Assembly: GCA_035048485.1 (NCBI GenBank)
Contig: CM068587.1
Span: 36,064,316 to 36,128,315, forward strand
Source: Pteria penguin
Lineage: Eukaryota > Mollusca > Bivalvia > Pterioida > Pteriidae
Length of the DNA: 64,000 nt
Direction of reading: 5' to 3'
The notes under the pieces are model-generated. The model had not been told where the DNA came from. It worked only from the letters and a program-made list of their open reading frames with translations, and ran no database searches. Position numbers and translations under genes: made by a program. Below are positions 1 through 11,924 of the stretch, piece after piece; the stretch's first letter is position 1; each line of letters opens with the position of its first letter.

Positions 1-734
1 ACAGTCTTTCATTGTAGACCTTGACATTAGTACTGTAATGCATGTAAATCTACTATGTGACTAAATGATAATGAAAAGATCTGCTCAGGAAACTTAGTGA
101 CCGACTAATAAATATCTATTTCAGATCCCTTTTATTTCACACTATATGGCCAATATATCTTTTGCCATTCACATTTGTGTCATTCGACTGTGACGTCACA
201 ATGCAAGCATTAACGTCAAAGACACGTGAAGTTAAAAGTAGATTGTCGGGCATAAAATCCTTCACATCATATAGAATTTGAAAAAACGTATAATTTGGCT
301 TTTGTTCAACATCATGTCGGGATAATGAACCGAACATCTCTTTTATATAGGGTCATTCAGCGGTATACAACTTTTATGACTATGAAATCAACTTCAGATC
401 ACGTAGTTACAATCATTCTTGTGTTATAGAATCGTGTAACGATTAATACAAAGAGGTAAATAACCCAGATCTACATTTTGAATTAACATTTTCAGACCTA
501 CATGTATCTTTTTCCTCCTTCTATATTCTTTCTCAAATTCAACAGATTTATCAACATCCAACTTTCTTTTCCCATCCACGTAACCCCTAACTATCAATAT
601 TCATTACGTGTTTTGGAATAGGCAAGAAATTTTAATGTTTTTCTGTGTTTGGAAATATCTGGTATGACGGTATATGATTGTCACTCAAATTCAATAAGCA
701 CGAGCATGTATGTCCACCGACATTTCGTATGGAT
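1..734. other. Gene-free AT-rich stretch
   Basis: No coding region, RNA gene or clear repeat boundary is seen here. Open frames are short and lack recognisable domains or splice context. Confidence 0.5.
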
Positions 735-835
735 AATATTCCTATCATTCGGCCACGAGCATCACCGAAGAGGCATACGTTGTCGAAATGCGCATATGGT
801 GCACTAAATTATAAGGTATATATGTTCTGTATTTA
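735..835 (-). repeat. Interspersed repeat F, partial copy
   Basis: This matches, in inverse orientation, the block found at 18105-18250 and 44946-45090. Shared landmarks are a gtgcac-type start, a cgacaa..tatg(t/c)ctctt core and the cacgagcatcac segment. It is followed by the same atatatgttct tail as the copy near 6940. The family is interspersed and multi-copy; its class was not identified. Confidence 0.6.
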
Positions 836-1129
836 TATGAACTAACATGTATATTTTAAAAGAGCTGTATTGAATATCATGTCACCTTTCAAGTTCATGC
901 AAACAGTTTTTTACAACATATAGTATCATTAGATGTCGCCAGTTTGGGTGAAATGTGCGATATTGTGTTAACAAGCATATAGTATTCTGGTTTATTTAGT
1001 ACAAATATCCTTTTAAGAAGGGATTCATATTAGGGATAAATTGATACGTAAAAGAATCCAAGCTGTCCATTACAGTTTTGAATACTAGTCATGGTCACGT
1101 GGAAATCATATCTTTAACGTTAAATAAAC

Positions 1130-2345
1130 CTAATTGTTTAACTCCAGATGGCCACAACATGGGAGGAGATCCAGAAAGCATATAGTAAATATAGAACATA
1201 TTCTCAAAGCAAAGGATGACGAAAGGTTTCTACGAAAAGGAAGAAAAGGATGGCAAAACAAAAACTATATTCTAACAGCACAACGTACTCGCAGGGAGAA
1301 ATTCAATGAAACGTTATAATATATCAAGCAGAAGACACAGGGATAAGAGAAAAAAGCGAAACAAACTCGTCGTGAAGAGCAGAGCATGGAAGTAGCGGAC
1401 CAAGGTGTGGGTGATAATGGTAATTACGAATGTACAAGTTTTCAACATGAACCACCCGGTTGATAGTGAATATGCTTGAATATCTTGATATATTTTGAAA
1501 TGCAAGAGATGGATCTAGAAGTAGGAAAAGAACAACCTGTGCGTTGTCCAGAAGAAGTAGATAGCTGTCAAAATTGAAATTAGACTTGTATAAAATGAAA
1601 AAGAAGCAATGTGCAACAAAACGTCAATTACAGAGATTAAAGGAAAGAGTGATTCAAACTAAAGGCACACAAAATGCAATGGAACATATGAAGGATGGAA
1701 ACCTTTACGAAGAACAAAGAACAAAGAGAAATATCAAGCGCCATTTTATTTTGGGTAATGCATTAACTGAAGAAATGAAGGAAGCCAAAAAACAATATGG
1801 TGTTGGAGAGGTCAAGGTCATTCACATTATTGCTGTGAGAGTACTTAGAATATAGATGCGGGAACCTTTTGAGTAAAAAAAACTGGATTAAGTAGATACA
1901 GCATAAACAAAGCGAAACCAAAGACGTTGAATGTCGAGAAAATGAGAAGATCCAGAGAGCTGGAACGGTTCAGAAAAGAAGTGTTTCACTTTCCCCCCTC
2001 TTTTTAAAAAGAGAGATGACAACAGCATGAATCTTCCTCAATAGACTGACGAAGTGAAAACGGGCGGTAAAGAGAGTACGGAGAGGAGAGTTTTAACAGA
2101 TAAGCTCGGAAAATTACATACGAAATTTCTCAGCGAGAATCCGGCCGTCAAGCTTTCATTAATTTCATTCCAGAAAATCCGTCCGATATACACCTTGACA
2201 TTTTTATAACCAGGAATAGCTGTTTATGCACAAAACACCAAAACATATTACTTTTGTTGAAGACAGTCCAAAACGTATGTAACAGTTTTGTTCCAGGCCA
2301 TCTAGATACGTATATAGAGGATTCTAAGTTAGAACGTGTAAAAGA
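1130..2345 (+). pseudogene. Decayed multi-copy gene (unnamed transposon-like ORF)
   Basis: Broken plus-strand frames can be read in order. An Arg/Lys/Glu-rich N-terminal part at about 1140-1330 and a basic coiled part at 1574-1735 come first. Then come GNALTEEMKEAKK at 1756-1795, a Lys/Arg-rich linker to about 1970, LHTKFLSENPAVKLSL..FQKIRP at about 2113-2190, and CLCTKHQNILLLLK at about 2222-2265. From memory this order (GN-L-EEI, then LH-KF--ENP--K-S, then TRN-CLC-KHQN) recurs in long unnamed multi-copy invertebrate proteins. Stops and frame changes separate every block, so the copy is dead. No intact catalytic motif was recognised. Family membership is recollection, and the reading as pseudocoding is moderately sure. 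Confidence 0.5.
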
Positions 2346-2599
2346 TCGAATGTTCAGAAGTTAGTTTTGATGCATAAATTCATAAAGCACCTTCAGAATC
2401 AAACTCATGTATTCACCGGTCATGTCACTAGTATGAAATTTGCAAGCTGATACAGAATCTACCGGTCCATCACGTTGCAATACATATGGATTTTGCAGAG
2501 AATTAAAGTTGTAAGGCAATGAAAGAGATACAATCGCTTTACGGGAATCAGACATCCGTAACAATTCACTAGGTTGCCATCTACTCAAAGGTGTCAGAG

Positions 2600-5160
2600 G
2601 AACAAATAACCTAGCATGAGAAGCCGATGCGACAGCGCATAAGGCAATGCATTATGAATGACATTTGTGACACGTAACTTGTGATTACAAGTTAAATATT
2701 TACATCGAGTTTGTATTTTTATGTCGCCTACACTTAGCAGTAAACACATATGGATCCATTTGCATATCTGTCAGACCAGCATATTGAAATCGAACACATG
2801 ACTGTCGATTGATTTCTAATAAGTTTATCAATGCATTTTGTCTAAAATATAATCGTGTAATTTTATTTGTGTTATTTTTACCGCATTATGTTGACCCTAA
2901 TGACTATTTACAATTTCATAAAATATGAATTTGATGTGCCAAGATTTATTAAACTTCACTTGTTTTGTTTTTGTTTGAAATGTTCGTTATTTTAGACACC
3001 AGTGTTTTTATGTGAAATTGTTATATTTTCTTCTTTATATTTATTCTTTTGTCTTCTTGTTTCACAATAAATGTTCAACAGGTGATGTGGATTTATATTT
3101 TTGAAGTATCTAATAGCACTAAAGAATACATTTTGGAATATTCCTGTCATTCTATATTGTGAAAAGTTTAGTTTATCAATGAAAAGATTTCTTGTATTTG
3201 CTACCTATTTCTCAGATTTGTGATTTTAAAAAATAGAAACAAAACTAATGTTTCGTAAAAATGAACATTTCTCATCAAATGTAACAATTCATTGTGGACA
3301 AATATGAATTAAATGTAAAGAATTTTAAGGAAAATTAAAGTATGCTACTTCAGTGAGTAACATAAATTTGTTGGGTAAAAAATTGAGGAAATGGGTACAT
3401 GTGTCAAGTCCAACAGTTTACATAAAAAAACATTCGCACACATATTCCATGAGATGTCCTCTTCCTTATTGTATTTGAGTGATAAACACATCCTATTTTG
3501 CAAAAACAAAGAGTATGGTTCAGGCTAAATTTTATTCTATTTTGCATTAAAACTTCATTGAATGTAAACCGTCGTAGTCAATTTACAATGTATTTGAACT
3601 AACTAGTAAAGTTTATGTTAATTTATCATGCTAAATGTTCACATCAATATCAAAGAAGTACCAAACCGTTAATCATTCTAATTTGAAAATGTATTGTTCA
3701 TTCTGCGTATGACTTCTGGTGTACTAATATGAATAATTTTTGTAATCTTGACAAAATTTAAAAACATCGATTATATTTATCGTGTAAAGTAATACTAAAG
3801 GTATAATAATCTATACATTTAATCAACCAAAATTTAGAATTTCATCATGCGCGTGTCTTCGTGGAATGAAAATTAGAATTTGCTACGAGTGAATAATTTC
3901 TGTTTCGTTTATGTACTTTTGTATTGATCGGAGATGTAAACGTATATAAAATTAAGTTTGGTAAACGTTGTATATTATAATAAAACTGAGGAGTATCTCC
4001 AAAATGAATCATTAGTTGTTACCTTTATGTAAATATGATAACTACATTGCTCTTCAAATAAAACTGTACATGAGAAATTATAAAATTTTTGAAAAATTTC
4101 TCAAAAATAATTTTTGTTATCATTTATCAACATAGGTATTTTGAAACACAAATTAATCAAATATCAAAATAATACACAGTCTCCATAAATCATATTTAAA
4201 TGAAACAAAGTCTCAGATATGAAGTATTCTAAATGACTGATTGAGCTCTAAATATCTAGATAATATGATCAAAATTATCTAAAATATTATCTCATAATAT
4301 TATAATATTATCTGATCAAATGATATGCATAAGTGAAATAACTGTCAATAATAGAATTTTTGTTATAAATTATTGTCACTTATTGTTGATGAAATACTTA
4401 TAAACTAAGCGTAATATAATATACATAAATAACTTTCTCTTACCCGCAAAAATTAGGTAGTATATCACAATTACGAACAGAGCATGTACAACGTCTTTCA
4501 TGATGTTATCGATATATAATATAATAAAGTTAAACACATTATATAAGCGAATATTGATGGAGCATATTGAGTGGGGAGATTAGAAATGTTTTTATGCCTC
4601 TACCTATGCAATATACGATGTAAATATTCATTCCGTTGGATTAATTCGGATTATGAAGGAGAAATATCTAGGCGGAAGTGAAGTTGCCTTGTATTTCTAT
4701 GAATGCCCACCGTGATACGCTGTTCTTTGTGTCTCAGTGAGATTGCATTAGTTATTTTGGTATTTTGCGTTATTATCTTTATTACTCTATGTAAGACCTG
4801 GAGCTTGTGCAAGAGGTAACCTCGGACGCTTTGACTAAATGCCTTTATACGTTTATGGCAGCGAAGGCGAAATTAATTGTGCAGAACTGACTATAGCTAT
4901 TCATCTTTATCAAGTCTTAAAAAGTTAGTAAGGACATCTGTTCAAGTACCCTGCGAAGGTCATTCATTATTTCTGTGTCCTGTTTTCTAGATGAATACAT
5001 ATAAACAAGGACACTATTATGACTATTTTGGTATCACACGGTAATTGAGTAAAGGCCCATGCCAGTACTAGGTCGTGTATTACTCAATTGTATGTTCCCA
5101 AAATATAACAAAGCATTGGAGAGTAAAACATGAACACTCCGGCAAGAATCTCATGCAAGA
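2600..5160. other. Gene-free AT-rich intergenic DNA
   Basis: Low-complexity AT-rich sequence with many short A and T runs and the palindromic string around 4270-4320 (attatct..ataatattataatattat). I see no coding region, RNA gene or bounded transposon. Confidence 0.5.
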
Positions 5161-5408
5161 CAAAGGTAATAAAGTACTATGAATAATCCGAAAGCTAATC
5201 AATGTGTAATCCAAATGCTTAAAGTTTATTATCATTATTCAGTATATGAAGATAATATGGAATGTTACATTAGAAATAATATGTTTTGTTTTTCAACGGA
5301 TAAAGATAAGGCTATTTATCGCACCTCCGACAAAACTGTCCCATTTCATTGGATAAAAACGTGTCATGTGGTGACCCCCTATGAGACTAAAGGGGGTCAG
5401 TAAAATTT

Positions 5409-5433
5409 TTTAAGGGGGAGGGGGGGGGGGGGT
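5409..5433. repeat. G-rich homopolymer tract
   Basis: A run of almost only G follows a short gaccccc/gggggtc hairpin (about 5372-5399). Similar tracts occur at 28648-28664 and 28815-28842. Confidence 0.7.
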
Positions 5434-5560
5434 TATGGCCACCGCCTCTCATTTTTGTTACTGCTTCATATAAAAGATAGTCAATTCACTTGTTTAATGA
5501 TTATTTTCGAGCTACCTCCCTCAGTGTACGTGACGTCAGATAAACTGTTTGTTGACAAGC

Positions 5561-6150
5561 ATGGCTCTATTTGGGAAGACCACACGTATTGAAATTGACG
5601 AAAAACGAAAGAATATCTATGCCGATAAGACATTAAAATGTAACAATCAAGCGGCTAAGTTGTTCCGAGAATATCTGTAGGAAAAGGGACAGATGTAGAG
5701 TTCTACAACTTTAGTGAATTTAGAATAGACTTTTTCATATTTTTATGCCAGGAAAACTGATGGTAGTTGCCTGTGGCATGGACTGAATCTTTATCTGAAA
5801 GTCCCCCCCCCCCCACACACACACACAATAAAGACTTTGAACTAATAAAGGATGCCAAATTCCGTTTTTCTACTCAGAGTTTCGATGCCGCGGAAGAGTT
5901 AGGTCGACTGTTTTCCCGTTATTACGGAGTCCGACAGACATAAGTTGCATTCATTGGTATATCTGTCTATGAAAACCCCATCAGGACTGTACATTGAGGT
6001 AAAATTTGACGTTTCTGTCGAAGAGGTGCAGGAAATGTGCATAGAATGAAGAAGACAACATTATATGTGGAGACCGACCCAAACTCTGGAGCTAAATTTG
6101 TTGCTAAGCGGGAAGAGGACAAATCACCAAAAATCACAGAGGATTGATGC
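5561..6150 (+). pseudogene. Crypton-type (DUF3504) tyrosine-recombinase relic
   Basis: An ATG at 5561 opens a frame MALFGKTTRIEIDEK that reaches NNQAAKLFREYL and a stop. Further pieces in shifted frames read DFELIKDAKFRFSTQSFDAA (about 5832-5890) and FCRRGAGNVHRM..TT..VETDPNSGAKFVAKR near 6020-6115. The order KLFREYL, KD-KF--S---FDAA, F-RRG-EN---M, VKTDP-SGAKFV is the pattern I know from DUF3504 proteins (KIAA1958/ZMYM/QRICH1-related), which derive from Crypton YR transposons. Several stops, frameshifts and a C/CA-rich run at 5803-5827 interrupt it. A palindromic tgacgtca lies 30 bases before the ATG. The catalytic Tyr region is not seen. The domain call is fairly sure, and inactivity is clear. 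Confidence 0.65.
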
Positions 6151-6639
6151 AGATATTTAAATTTAATATACGTATATGCGTGCAATTGTTTTATTTTCGT
6201 ATAATTAATACAGTACAGTAGAAAAATAAAAATAGAATTTCTAAAACAGATATATTATATTTCATAAAACACATATTCTATAAAGTGACGGGACATGATT
6301 ATACAATGTGTCATTTTATATCTCTGGATCAGAGAATAGTCCATTGGCCTCCTTCGAGAAATACTTACAAAAATTACACCATGACTATAACAAGTAAGTG
6401 AAATGTTCCACAATATATGAATAAATGTCAATTTCTGCATGAGCTTTATAATACTTAAATGCTACAGAACTTTTTAAACATGACCAAAAAATTAATTGTT
6501 TGAAAAACGAAGATGTTTTCCTTTCTATTTCACTAAATTATGGCAGCGATCTAGGCACTCATTTGCAGAGGAAGATGATATCTGGTTTTATAACTCCACT
6601 GTTGAAGAGAAGAAGTTGAATTCATTTATGACTGATCTT

Positions 6640-6945
6640 AGTATTTCGTGTAATGCTTTTGTACTGACGGTCTAAATTTCAATGCTTTTGCACTGACATG
6701 AAATACATACTGAAAATTTTCAGTCATGAAATTATGTAAAATACTCTGAAACTGAGGAGTTTCTTCCTCATGCATAGCTCTGTCCTTAGATAGATTCACT
6801 TTTCGGTCAGTTTGGTTTCAACACTGCTCTTCATATTTTTATATATTTTGAGAATTCCAATCATTCGGTCACGAGCATCACTGAAGAGACATAACTTGTC
6901 GAAATGCGTATATGGTGCACAAAATTAAAAGGTATATATGTTCTA
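6640..6945 (-). repeat. Interspersed repeat F, extended copy 1
   Basis: Begins with cttttgcactgacatgaaat and continues through ctctgtccttagatagatt, cacttttcggtcagttt, tcatatttttatatatttt and cacgagcatcactgaagag. The same order recurs at 7020-7225 in the same orientation, and inverted at 18105-18250 and 44946-45140. Confidence 0.65.
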
Positions 6946-7019
6946 TATTTATTGTAAACACTAGGCCAGTGTCACTGCTGGTGGACTGATAGTTCCCGAG
7001 GGCACCATAAGCCTGTTTT

Positions 7020-7225
7020 AGTGCTTTTGCACTGACATGAAATATATACCTCAAATTTTCAATTATCAAATTAAGTAAATCACTCTAAAACTAAGGAGTA
7101 TCTCCTTCATACATTGCTCTGTACTTAGATAGATTCTTTGGTTCACTTTTTCGGTCATTTTGGCTTCAACACTGCTCTTCATATTTTTATATATTTTGAG
7201 AATTCCAATCGTTCGGCACGAGCAT
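7020..7225 (-). repeat. Interspersed repeat F, extended copy 2
   Basis: A second, truncated copy of the same block, in tandem with the copy ending at 6945. It starts with gcttttgcactgacatgaaat and stops at cacgagcatc. Confidence 0.65.
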
Positions 7226-7419
7226 CTTTATCATATAAATGACCAATCACAATGTTTTGGAAAATCAAGCACATAAATGAGCATAAAGGTGTGATGGTTA
7301 TGAATTCTTTTCCAGGTACAGTAAGCTTCCAAAAGCAGTCCAATGGGGGATTGATAATGAAAAATAAGCATTGGGAGAAACATATTTAGTTTCTGTGTGT
7401 TTGTATGTGTGTATGGGGA

Positions 7420-7590
7420 CAGGGGGGTGGTCTGACCTCTGACTCTTCTGGATCCTCTCGAACTGTTACATGGCAATGCCAATTGCACCAGTGGAAGGAG
7501 GGGATGAAGAATTATAATCTAACTCCATATCAGATTCGAAATCGCTCGTTTTCTCTTCGATTTCTGCCATGAAAATATGATGTTCTACGT
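7420..7590 (-). pseudogene. Tentative start of a decayed acidic-N-terminus gene
   Basis: On the minus strand an ATG near 7571 opens MAEIEEKTSDFESDMELDYN, rich in Asp/Glu/Ser, ending at a stop after about 34 residues. In a shifted frame beyond the stop the text resembles QFE..DPEESEVRPP. Upstream on this strand lie a cggaaat/atttccgg pair and a palindromic tgacgtca (about 7628), which suits a promoter. From memory, acidic starts followed by a PYxFEP-type motif head a multi-copy family with a P2X7-like C-terminal zinc domain. That domain is not visible here, so the assignment is weak. Confidence 0.3.
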
Positions 7591-7619
7591 TCTTTCTTAT
7601 GCTACTGACTGTTTGTGAA

Positions 7620-7968
7620 CATTGTATGACGTCATCAGACTACTCATTATGTAAACCGGAAATATCATCTCTAGCTCGGCAATTTCCGTAAACAGTGTAT
7701 TTTAACTGACTTTAAACAATCAAATCATAAGGTCAATGGGATTTTTTTTTTTATCAATGTGACTTTTAATAAATATGCTTTTTTGAATGAATGCTCTATA
7801 TTTAACAAATATTTGCCTGCATTCTAATAACACTTTAAATAAGGTCTATGCAGTCATTCATGGATTGTATCTGTACGTTATAAAATAAATGAATGAAAAT
7901 AAAAGTATGCATGTGTATTTATGTATGCATAATATTATATTAACCTTGTATTTCCGTCTAATAAGTGC
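7620..7968. other. Non-coding spacer
   Basis: AT-rich with a T run at 7742-7752. No gene seen. Confidence 0.4.

Positions 7969-8013
<45 letters not shown>
7969..8013. repeat. (CT)n microsatellite
   Basis: About 20 CT units, continuing directly into the THAP-like frame on the minus strand, where they would read as Arg-Glu repeats. Confidence 0.9.
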
Positions 8014-8016
<3 letters not shown>

Positions 8017-8262
8017 CACCTTTGCTGTTTTATGTGAATGAATATGAGGCGCGTAATCTTTATCTGCAGGTTCATCCGAGTGCCAACCAGTACTAAAGTG
8101 ATCGGAGCATACCCTCGTCTGATCACTTGCCACGAAATCTTTCCTATTGTTTCTGACTGCCCTTATCCATGCTGCTCTCTTCCTTTTGTCTGTAGGAAAG
8201 CGAAAATAAATCACAAATCGATTTCGTGACTTCACCAGCCGGTTGTGACACAGACAAAACAT
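8014..8262 (-). pseudogene. THAP zinc-finger domain fragment
   Basis: The minus-strand frame reads FRFPTDKRKRAAWIRAVR, then NNRKDFVASDQTRVCSDHF. This is the middle and end of a THAP (C2CH) DNA-binding domain: FxFP, W-I-R-A, a basic DF segment and C-x2-H (CSDHF). The N-terminal Cys pair is represented only by CLCH, and the AVPTIF-like end is DYAPHI. The frame then runs into the CT microsatellite, so nothing downstream survives. THAP domains bind DNA and are common in transposases and transposon-derived regulators. The fragment is too short to assign to a protein. Confidence 0.65.
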
Positions 8263-8639
8263 GTCTGCACCGTTATGGCATGTGTTTATGTTGTGAAGAT
8301 GCCCACCAGAAGTTATCTGCGCCCGCTTAGCTCAACCGGATGTTGCTTACCGTGAAAGGGTTTATACAAGAATAAGACATTACAAAATTGTGATACCCTT
8401 CTAGGACATCAATTAAAATGAAAATCATCAACCATGTGGTGTCTAAAGTCTACAGGACCACTTATCATAATAACTTCAAAAAGTGGATGAAAAGGAAATC
8501 CACTTGTATCCTTCCTTCAGAGGTACTGCACTACAGTAAATTCTACAGGCGGTGTCAATGAGATGTGGATCTCTAAGAATTCAATGGAATTACTGGAACA
8601 TATCAAAACTCTTTCAATTAAATCACAAGCATTAAATCA

Positions 8640-9420
8640 TATTTGACTCCCTTTTACAAATATTCCTCACTAGAAACTAAAAAAGCAATTCTTTTGTTTA
8701 TAAAGAGGGAAACCGAAAAAAAAATCTAGTCTTAGGCCATGACAATCCTTATTTTGTGATGGAACATTCTGATTTGAACACAACAAATACAGAGAAGGCG
8801 ATGCTGGAGTTTCGAGTAGACAATATTTTATTGGTTTTGCGGGGAGAGTTTTCCAGCAAATTGTTGACATTCAAATTAACAATTAAGATCAGTTGTGTTC
8901 CTCTCCTGGCTGACATCTTTTTTTTAAAAAAAATATGAGGAAAATTTATTTAGTCCCTTATCTTCTTATGATATAAACCGTATCTCAGTTCAGTTTTACA
9001 TACAAATACATAGACGACGTTCATAAATTATGAGAACTTTTACTATTCGGAAATTTATATCCCGCTTAGCCTGGGATGTATATAGGTAGATATGAACAGT
9101 TAACAACTTCCTTAATAACAAATGTGACGATATTAACTTTTATATCATTAGTTTTCCCATAATGAGAAGCACTATCCCGTTCTGGTCTGCCTACGGCGTT
9201 TTAATTCACAACCAACACGAAATCCTAGACTATCCGTCTCATGATTTTGTTTTGAGGACCAGCTGACTAGTCAACAAACTCTCACAAAATTAAAGGGCTT
9301 CGAAACTGAATGCGTTAAATAGTCACTTATGACTGGTCGATATAAGAACATTGTAGAATAGTTCCCCTTTCCAGAATGTTATATGATATTCTGAAGCACA
9401 GCCGGACATTGTGACGCCCT
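8640..9420 (+). pseudogene. Degenerate reverse-transcriptase relic (YIDD family)
   Basis: Plus-strand pieces in three frames follow the order seen in the better copy at 54015-54700: KKAILLFIK, MLEF.VDNI, GEFSSKLL, CVPLLADIF, YKYIDDV near 9007, a T-SL-NK segment, and the region that reads FPIMRS.IPF..AYGV at about 9150-9195. Many stops and frameshifts are present. The core matches the reverse transcriptases of 5'-truncated retroelements elsewhere in this window. Penelope-like elements are one candidate family. The endonuclease part was not seen. Confidence 0.55.
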
Positions 9421-9587
9421 TTGATAATTAGAGATCTGACAGATTACCAAGAGATTTCTATAGAATATTTTCTACGAGTTGAACATGCTAGCAGGAGCTC
9501 CCGAAAACGTGTTCTCATAGAGAATTTAGTTTAACTTGACTCGGAATACCGGACATCCCTAGTTCTCCTCTGAATTTATACGTTGTT

Positions 9588-9669
9588 TAGCTAAATACGA
9601 AAACTTAGTTATCTGCCCCTGCCGCTAGGCGTCGCATACTATGCACAGCGTTTCCGGTAAGTAGCGCCG
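9588..9669 (+). repeat. Left inverted repeat of two-gene element 1, with promoter-like core
   Basis: Begins TAGCTAAATACGAAAAC (9588-9604) and continues TTATCTGCCCC, GCCG and TTTCCGGTAAGTAGCGCC. The first 17 bases are identical to the inverse of 14599-14615. The rest aligns with gaps, including TTATCT, TGCCG and TTCCGG(T/C)AAGT. It ends about 70 bases before the ATG of the SAP-SWIM-YqaJ relic, so it probably also holds that gene's promoter. TTCCGG is an ETS-type motif. Confidence 0.6.
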
Positions 9670-9737
9670 AATATAAACAAATCAAAATGATAAGACTGTA
9701 TAGATGTTGTTTGGTTCTGTACGAGCGATCAACAACA

Positions 9738-11485
9738 ATGGATGCAAAATTTCATCTAACAGACGAAGAGATAGATTCACTGAAAGTGTCTGAATTGAAG
9801 GAATACCTAAGAAGACATAGGCAACCTATTACAGGAAACAAGGTGATGTTAAAGGAGAAGGCAAAGGGAGTTAGGAAACTAAATCAACGGACACAAGTAG
9901 ATATTGTTAGCGACAACAATTTAGCGATTTTGAGGAAATGGCATGAAAAACTTGTTACGCCTCTAGGAGATTCCATTCGAAATCCCTGTCAACTTACAAA
10001 CTGGACTGATGATGTTACACTAACACCTAAATTTTCGGAGAATGAGATCTACAGTTACTTAGGTTTGACTATGAAAAGCGACAATTGAGATCGAAAATAT
10101 ATTTCAATAATGACATGTTCATTCAATTCAATACAACGAAGTATTTGATAACTGTTCACATTGCATTGTAGAGTGTAAAGTCATTCCATCAATTCCAACT
10201 GCAGACAAGAAGAAGAACCCTGATCATGATGTGTGGATTTGTTTATCTAAAGTGACTGGGAAAGTTCATTCAGCACAATGCAACTGCACAGCCGGGTAAA
10301 TAAATAATTTTATTCTTAAATGTGTATGTTTCTGATGCATAATAATATTAATAATTAATTATATCTTGTAGTTTTAACGTTTAAAATTCCTATATCTTTT
10401 GTATCAGAATTCATATATCATTATACATTGTATATGGTATTTGTAAATACAAATAAATATGTTTTTTTTTAATTTTCTTTTAGTGAGGGAGAGGCATGGA
10501 ACCATTTGGGTGCTATGCTATATGCCCTTGAAGACATTTCTAAGAGGAAGGCTGATGGGACATTGTCCTCGACATCAGCCTCATGTAAGTGTAATAACCC
10601 AAGGAAAAGGAAGTTGAGTCCCAAAAAGGCCCAAAATCTGAAATTTTCTACATTGGAAAATGATAAAAGGAAAAAAGTGTCATCAATTATCAAAACGCAG
10701 AGCAAAGAGGGATTCCAGCCGACAGTAGATGAAGAAAATCGAAAATCCCTTATGGATGCAAATTTAAATGCAGACTCGCTCACTTTTTTACCAGAGAGAC
10801 AACCCCTTGTTTGCCACCTTGGTATACCATTAATTTTCAGTATTATGACCATGTAGATTTACAAAGTGAGAATTGTCAATCACACTTTAGGAAAGTTCTT
10901 GGTGAGATGCATATCACTGAGGAGGACATGGTCATGACTGAAAAAAATTACCAGGGACCAGTAAAGTAATAAGTTATAGCATGAGGCAAGAAGCATCCGG
11001 ATTACTAGCTCCAACTTCGGGAAAATTGTGAAGCGAACACGTAACAAGCCAGACAAGCTACTTAAGGCAGTCCTGAACTACGACACATTTGATAACAAGT
11101 ATGTCAAATGGGAACGTGACCATGAGCCTGCAGAAAGACGGATATATGCCAACAAATCTGTCAAAAAATATGAAAACTTTTGTGTTGCAGAGAGTGGATT
11201 CCTTATTAGTACCTTGGATCGATCCCTGATGGACTTATTTCATGTACATGTAGTCGGCAAGGGATCTTGGAAGTTAAGTGTCCATCTTCAGAAAAATGGA
11301 AATTTTTAAAACCTGAAAACTGTGCTCAAAATAAATGATTTTTCTGCACTCTTGTTGGATCCAAAACATCCCTTAAGCAAAATCACAGTTATTATTTTCA
11401 AACTCAAGGCCAACTAGCCATAAGTGACAGAAAATATTGTGACTTTGTAGTTTGGAATTTAAAAGGAATTTCAACTGAAATTTAA
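9738..11485 (+). pseudogene. SAP-SWIM-YqaJ nuclease gene, decayed copy 1
   Basis: The ATG at 9738 (context caacaATGg) opens a SAP DNA-binding domain, about residues 12-46 (DEEIDSLKVSELKEYLRRH..GNK..LKEKAKG). After frame changes near 10086 and 10160 the text reads CIVECKVIPSIP and VHSAQCNCTAG, the CxC half of a SWIM zinc finger. A 188-base intron (10296-10483) with matching phase follows, then GEGEAWNHLGAMLYAL: the CxH half, but with Trp where Cys is expected. A basic linker follows (10560-10800). The YqaJ-like exonuclease core is readable in pieces: KRTRNKPDKLLKAVL, HEPAERRIY, ESGFLIS, a shifted DGLISCTC and GILEVKCPSSEKW (catalytic E-x-K), then SYYFQTQGQLA and CDFVVW ending at a stop at 11483. 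The segment before DG is shortened. Domain identity is strong and inactivity certain. The retained intron rules out a processed copy. Confidence 0.7.
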
Positions 11486-11924
11486 TTCTTACCTTTGGTC
11501 AATTATGCTTTCAAAATTGAACTCATTTTATTTGCATGCTGTTTTACCTGAATTATATTCCTCAAGGGTAAAACGTGGGTTACCACTTTTTCCAGACAAT
11601 GAAATTAATATTAATAGATATAAAGTGTTTATTTCTTAATTAGTTAATGATATATCTCATGCAGGTCATGTCAATTACATGTATATGAATCATGATACGT
11701 AATAATGTAAATGTATCAGTATTAGTTTCATGTATTGTTTTACAATGTACGAATATATCTGTAAGAGTGGTTAGAGTCGGAATGTTTAATATTTCATATG
11801 TTAAAAGAGGTTTGTCTGCTTATGTACTCGCGTCTTTATACGATGTAAATAATTCTTTTTTAGTTTGAATAGACGAATCGGCTAAACATACTGGAATAGT
11901 TTGTGAGCTACTGTTACTTAGTTT
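11486..11924. other. Spacer between the convergent genes of element 1
   Basis: AT-rich, holding the 3' ends of the two convergent genes. No further gene seen. Confidence 0.4.

Noticed and set aside
8300..8345. Possible third inverted end (gttatctgcgcccgcttagc) resembling the end of element 1
   Set aside because: Only about 15 bases match and no partner end was found. It is probably part of the THAP fragment's own upstream region.
10469..10852. 127-codon minus-strand frame
   Set aside because: Antisense to the SWIM and linker part of the YqaJ relic, which has domain motifs on the plus strand.
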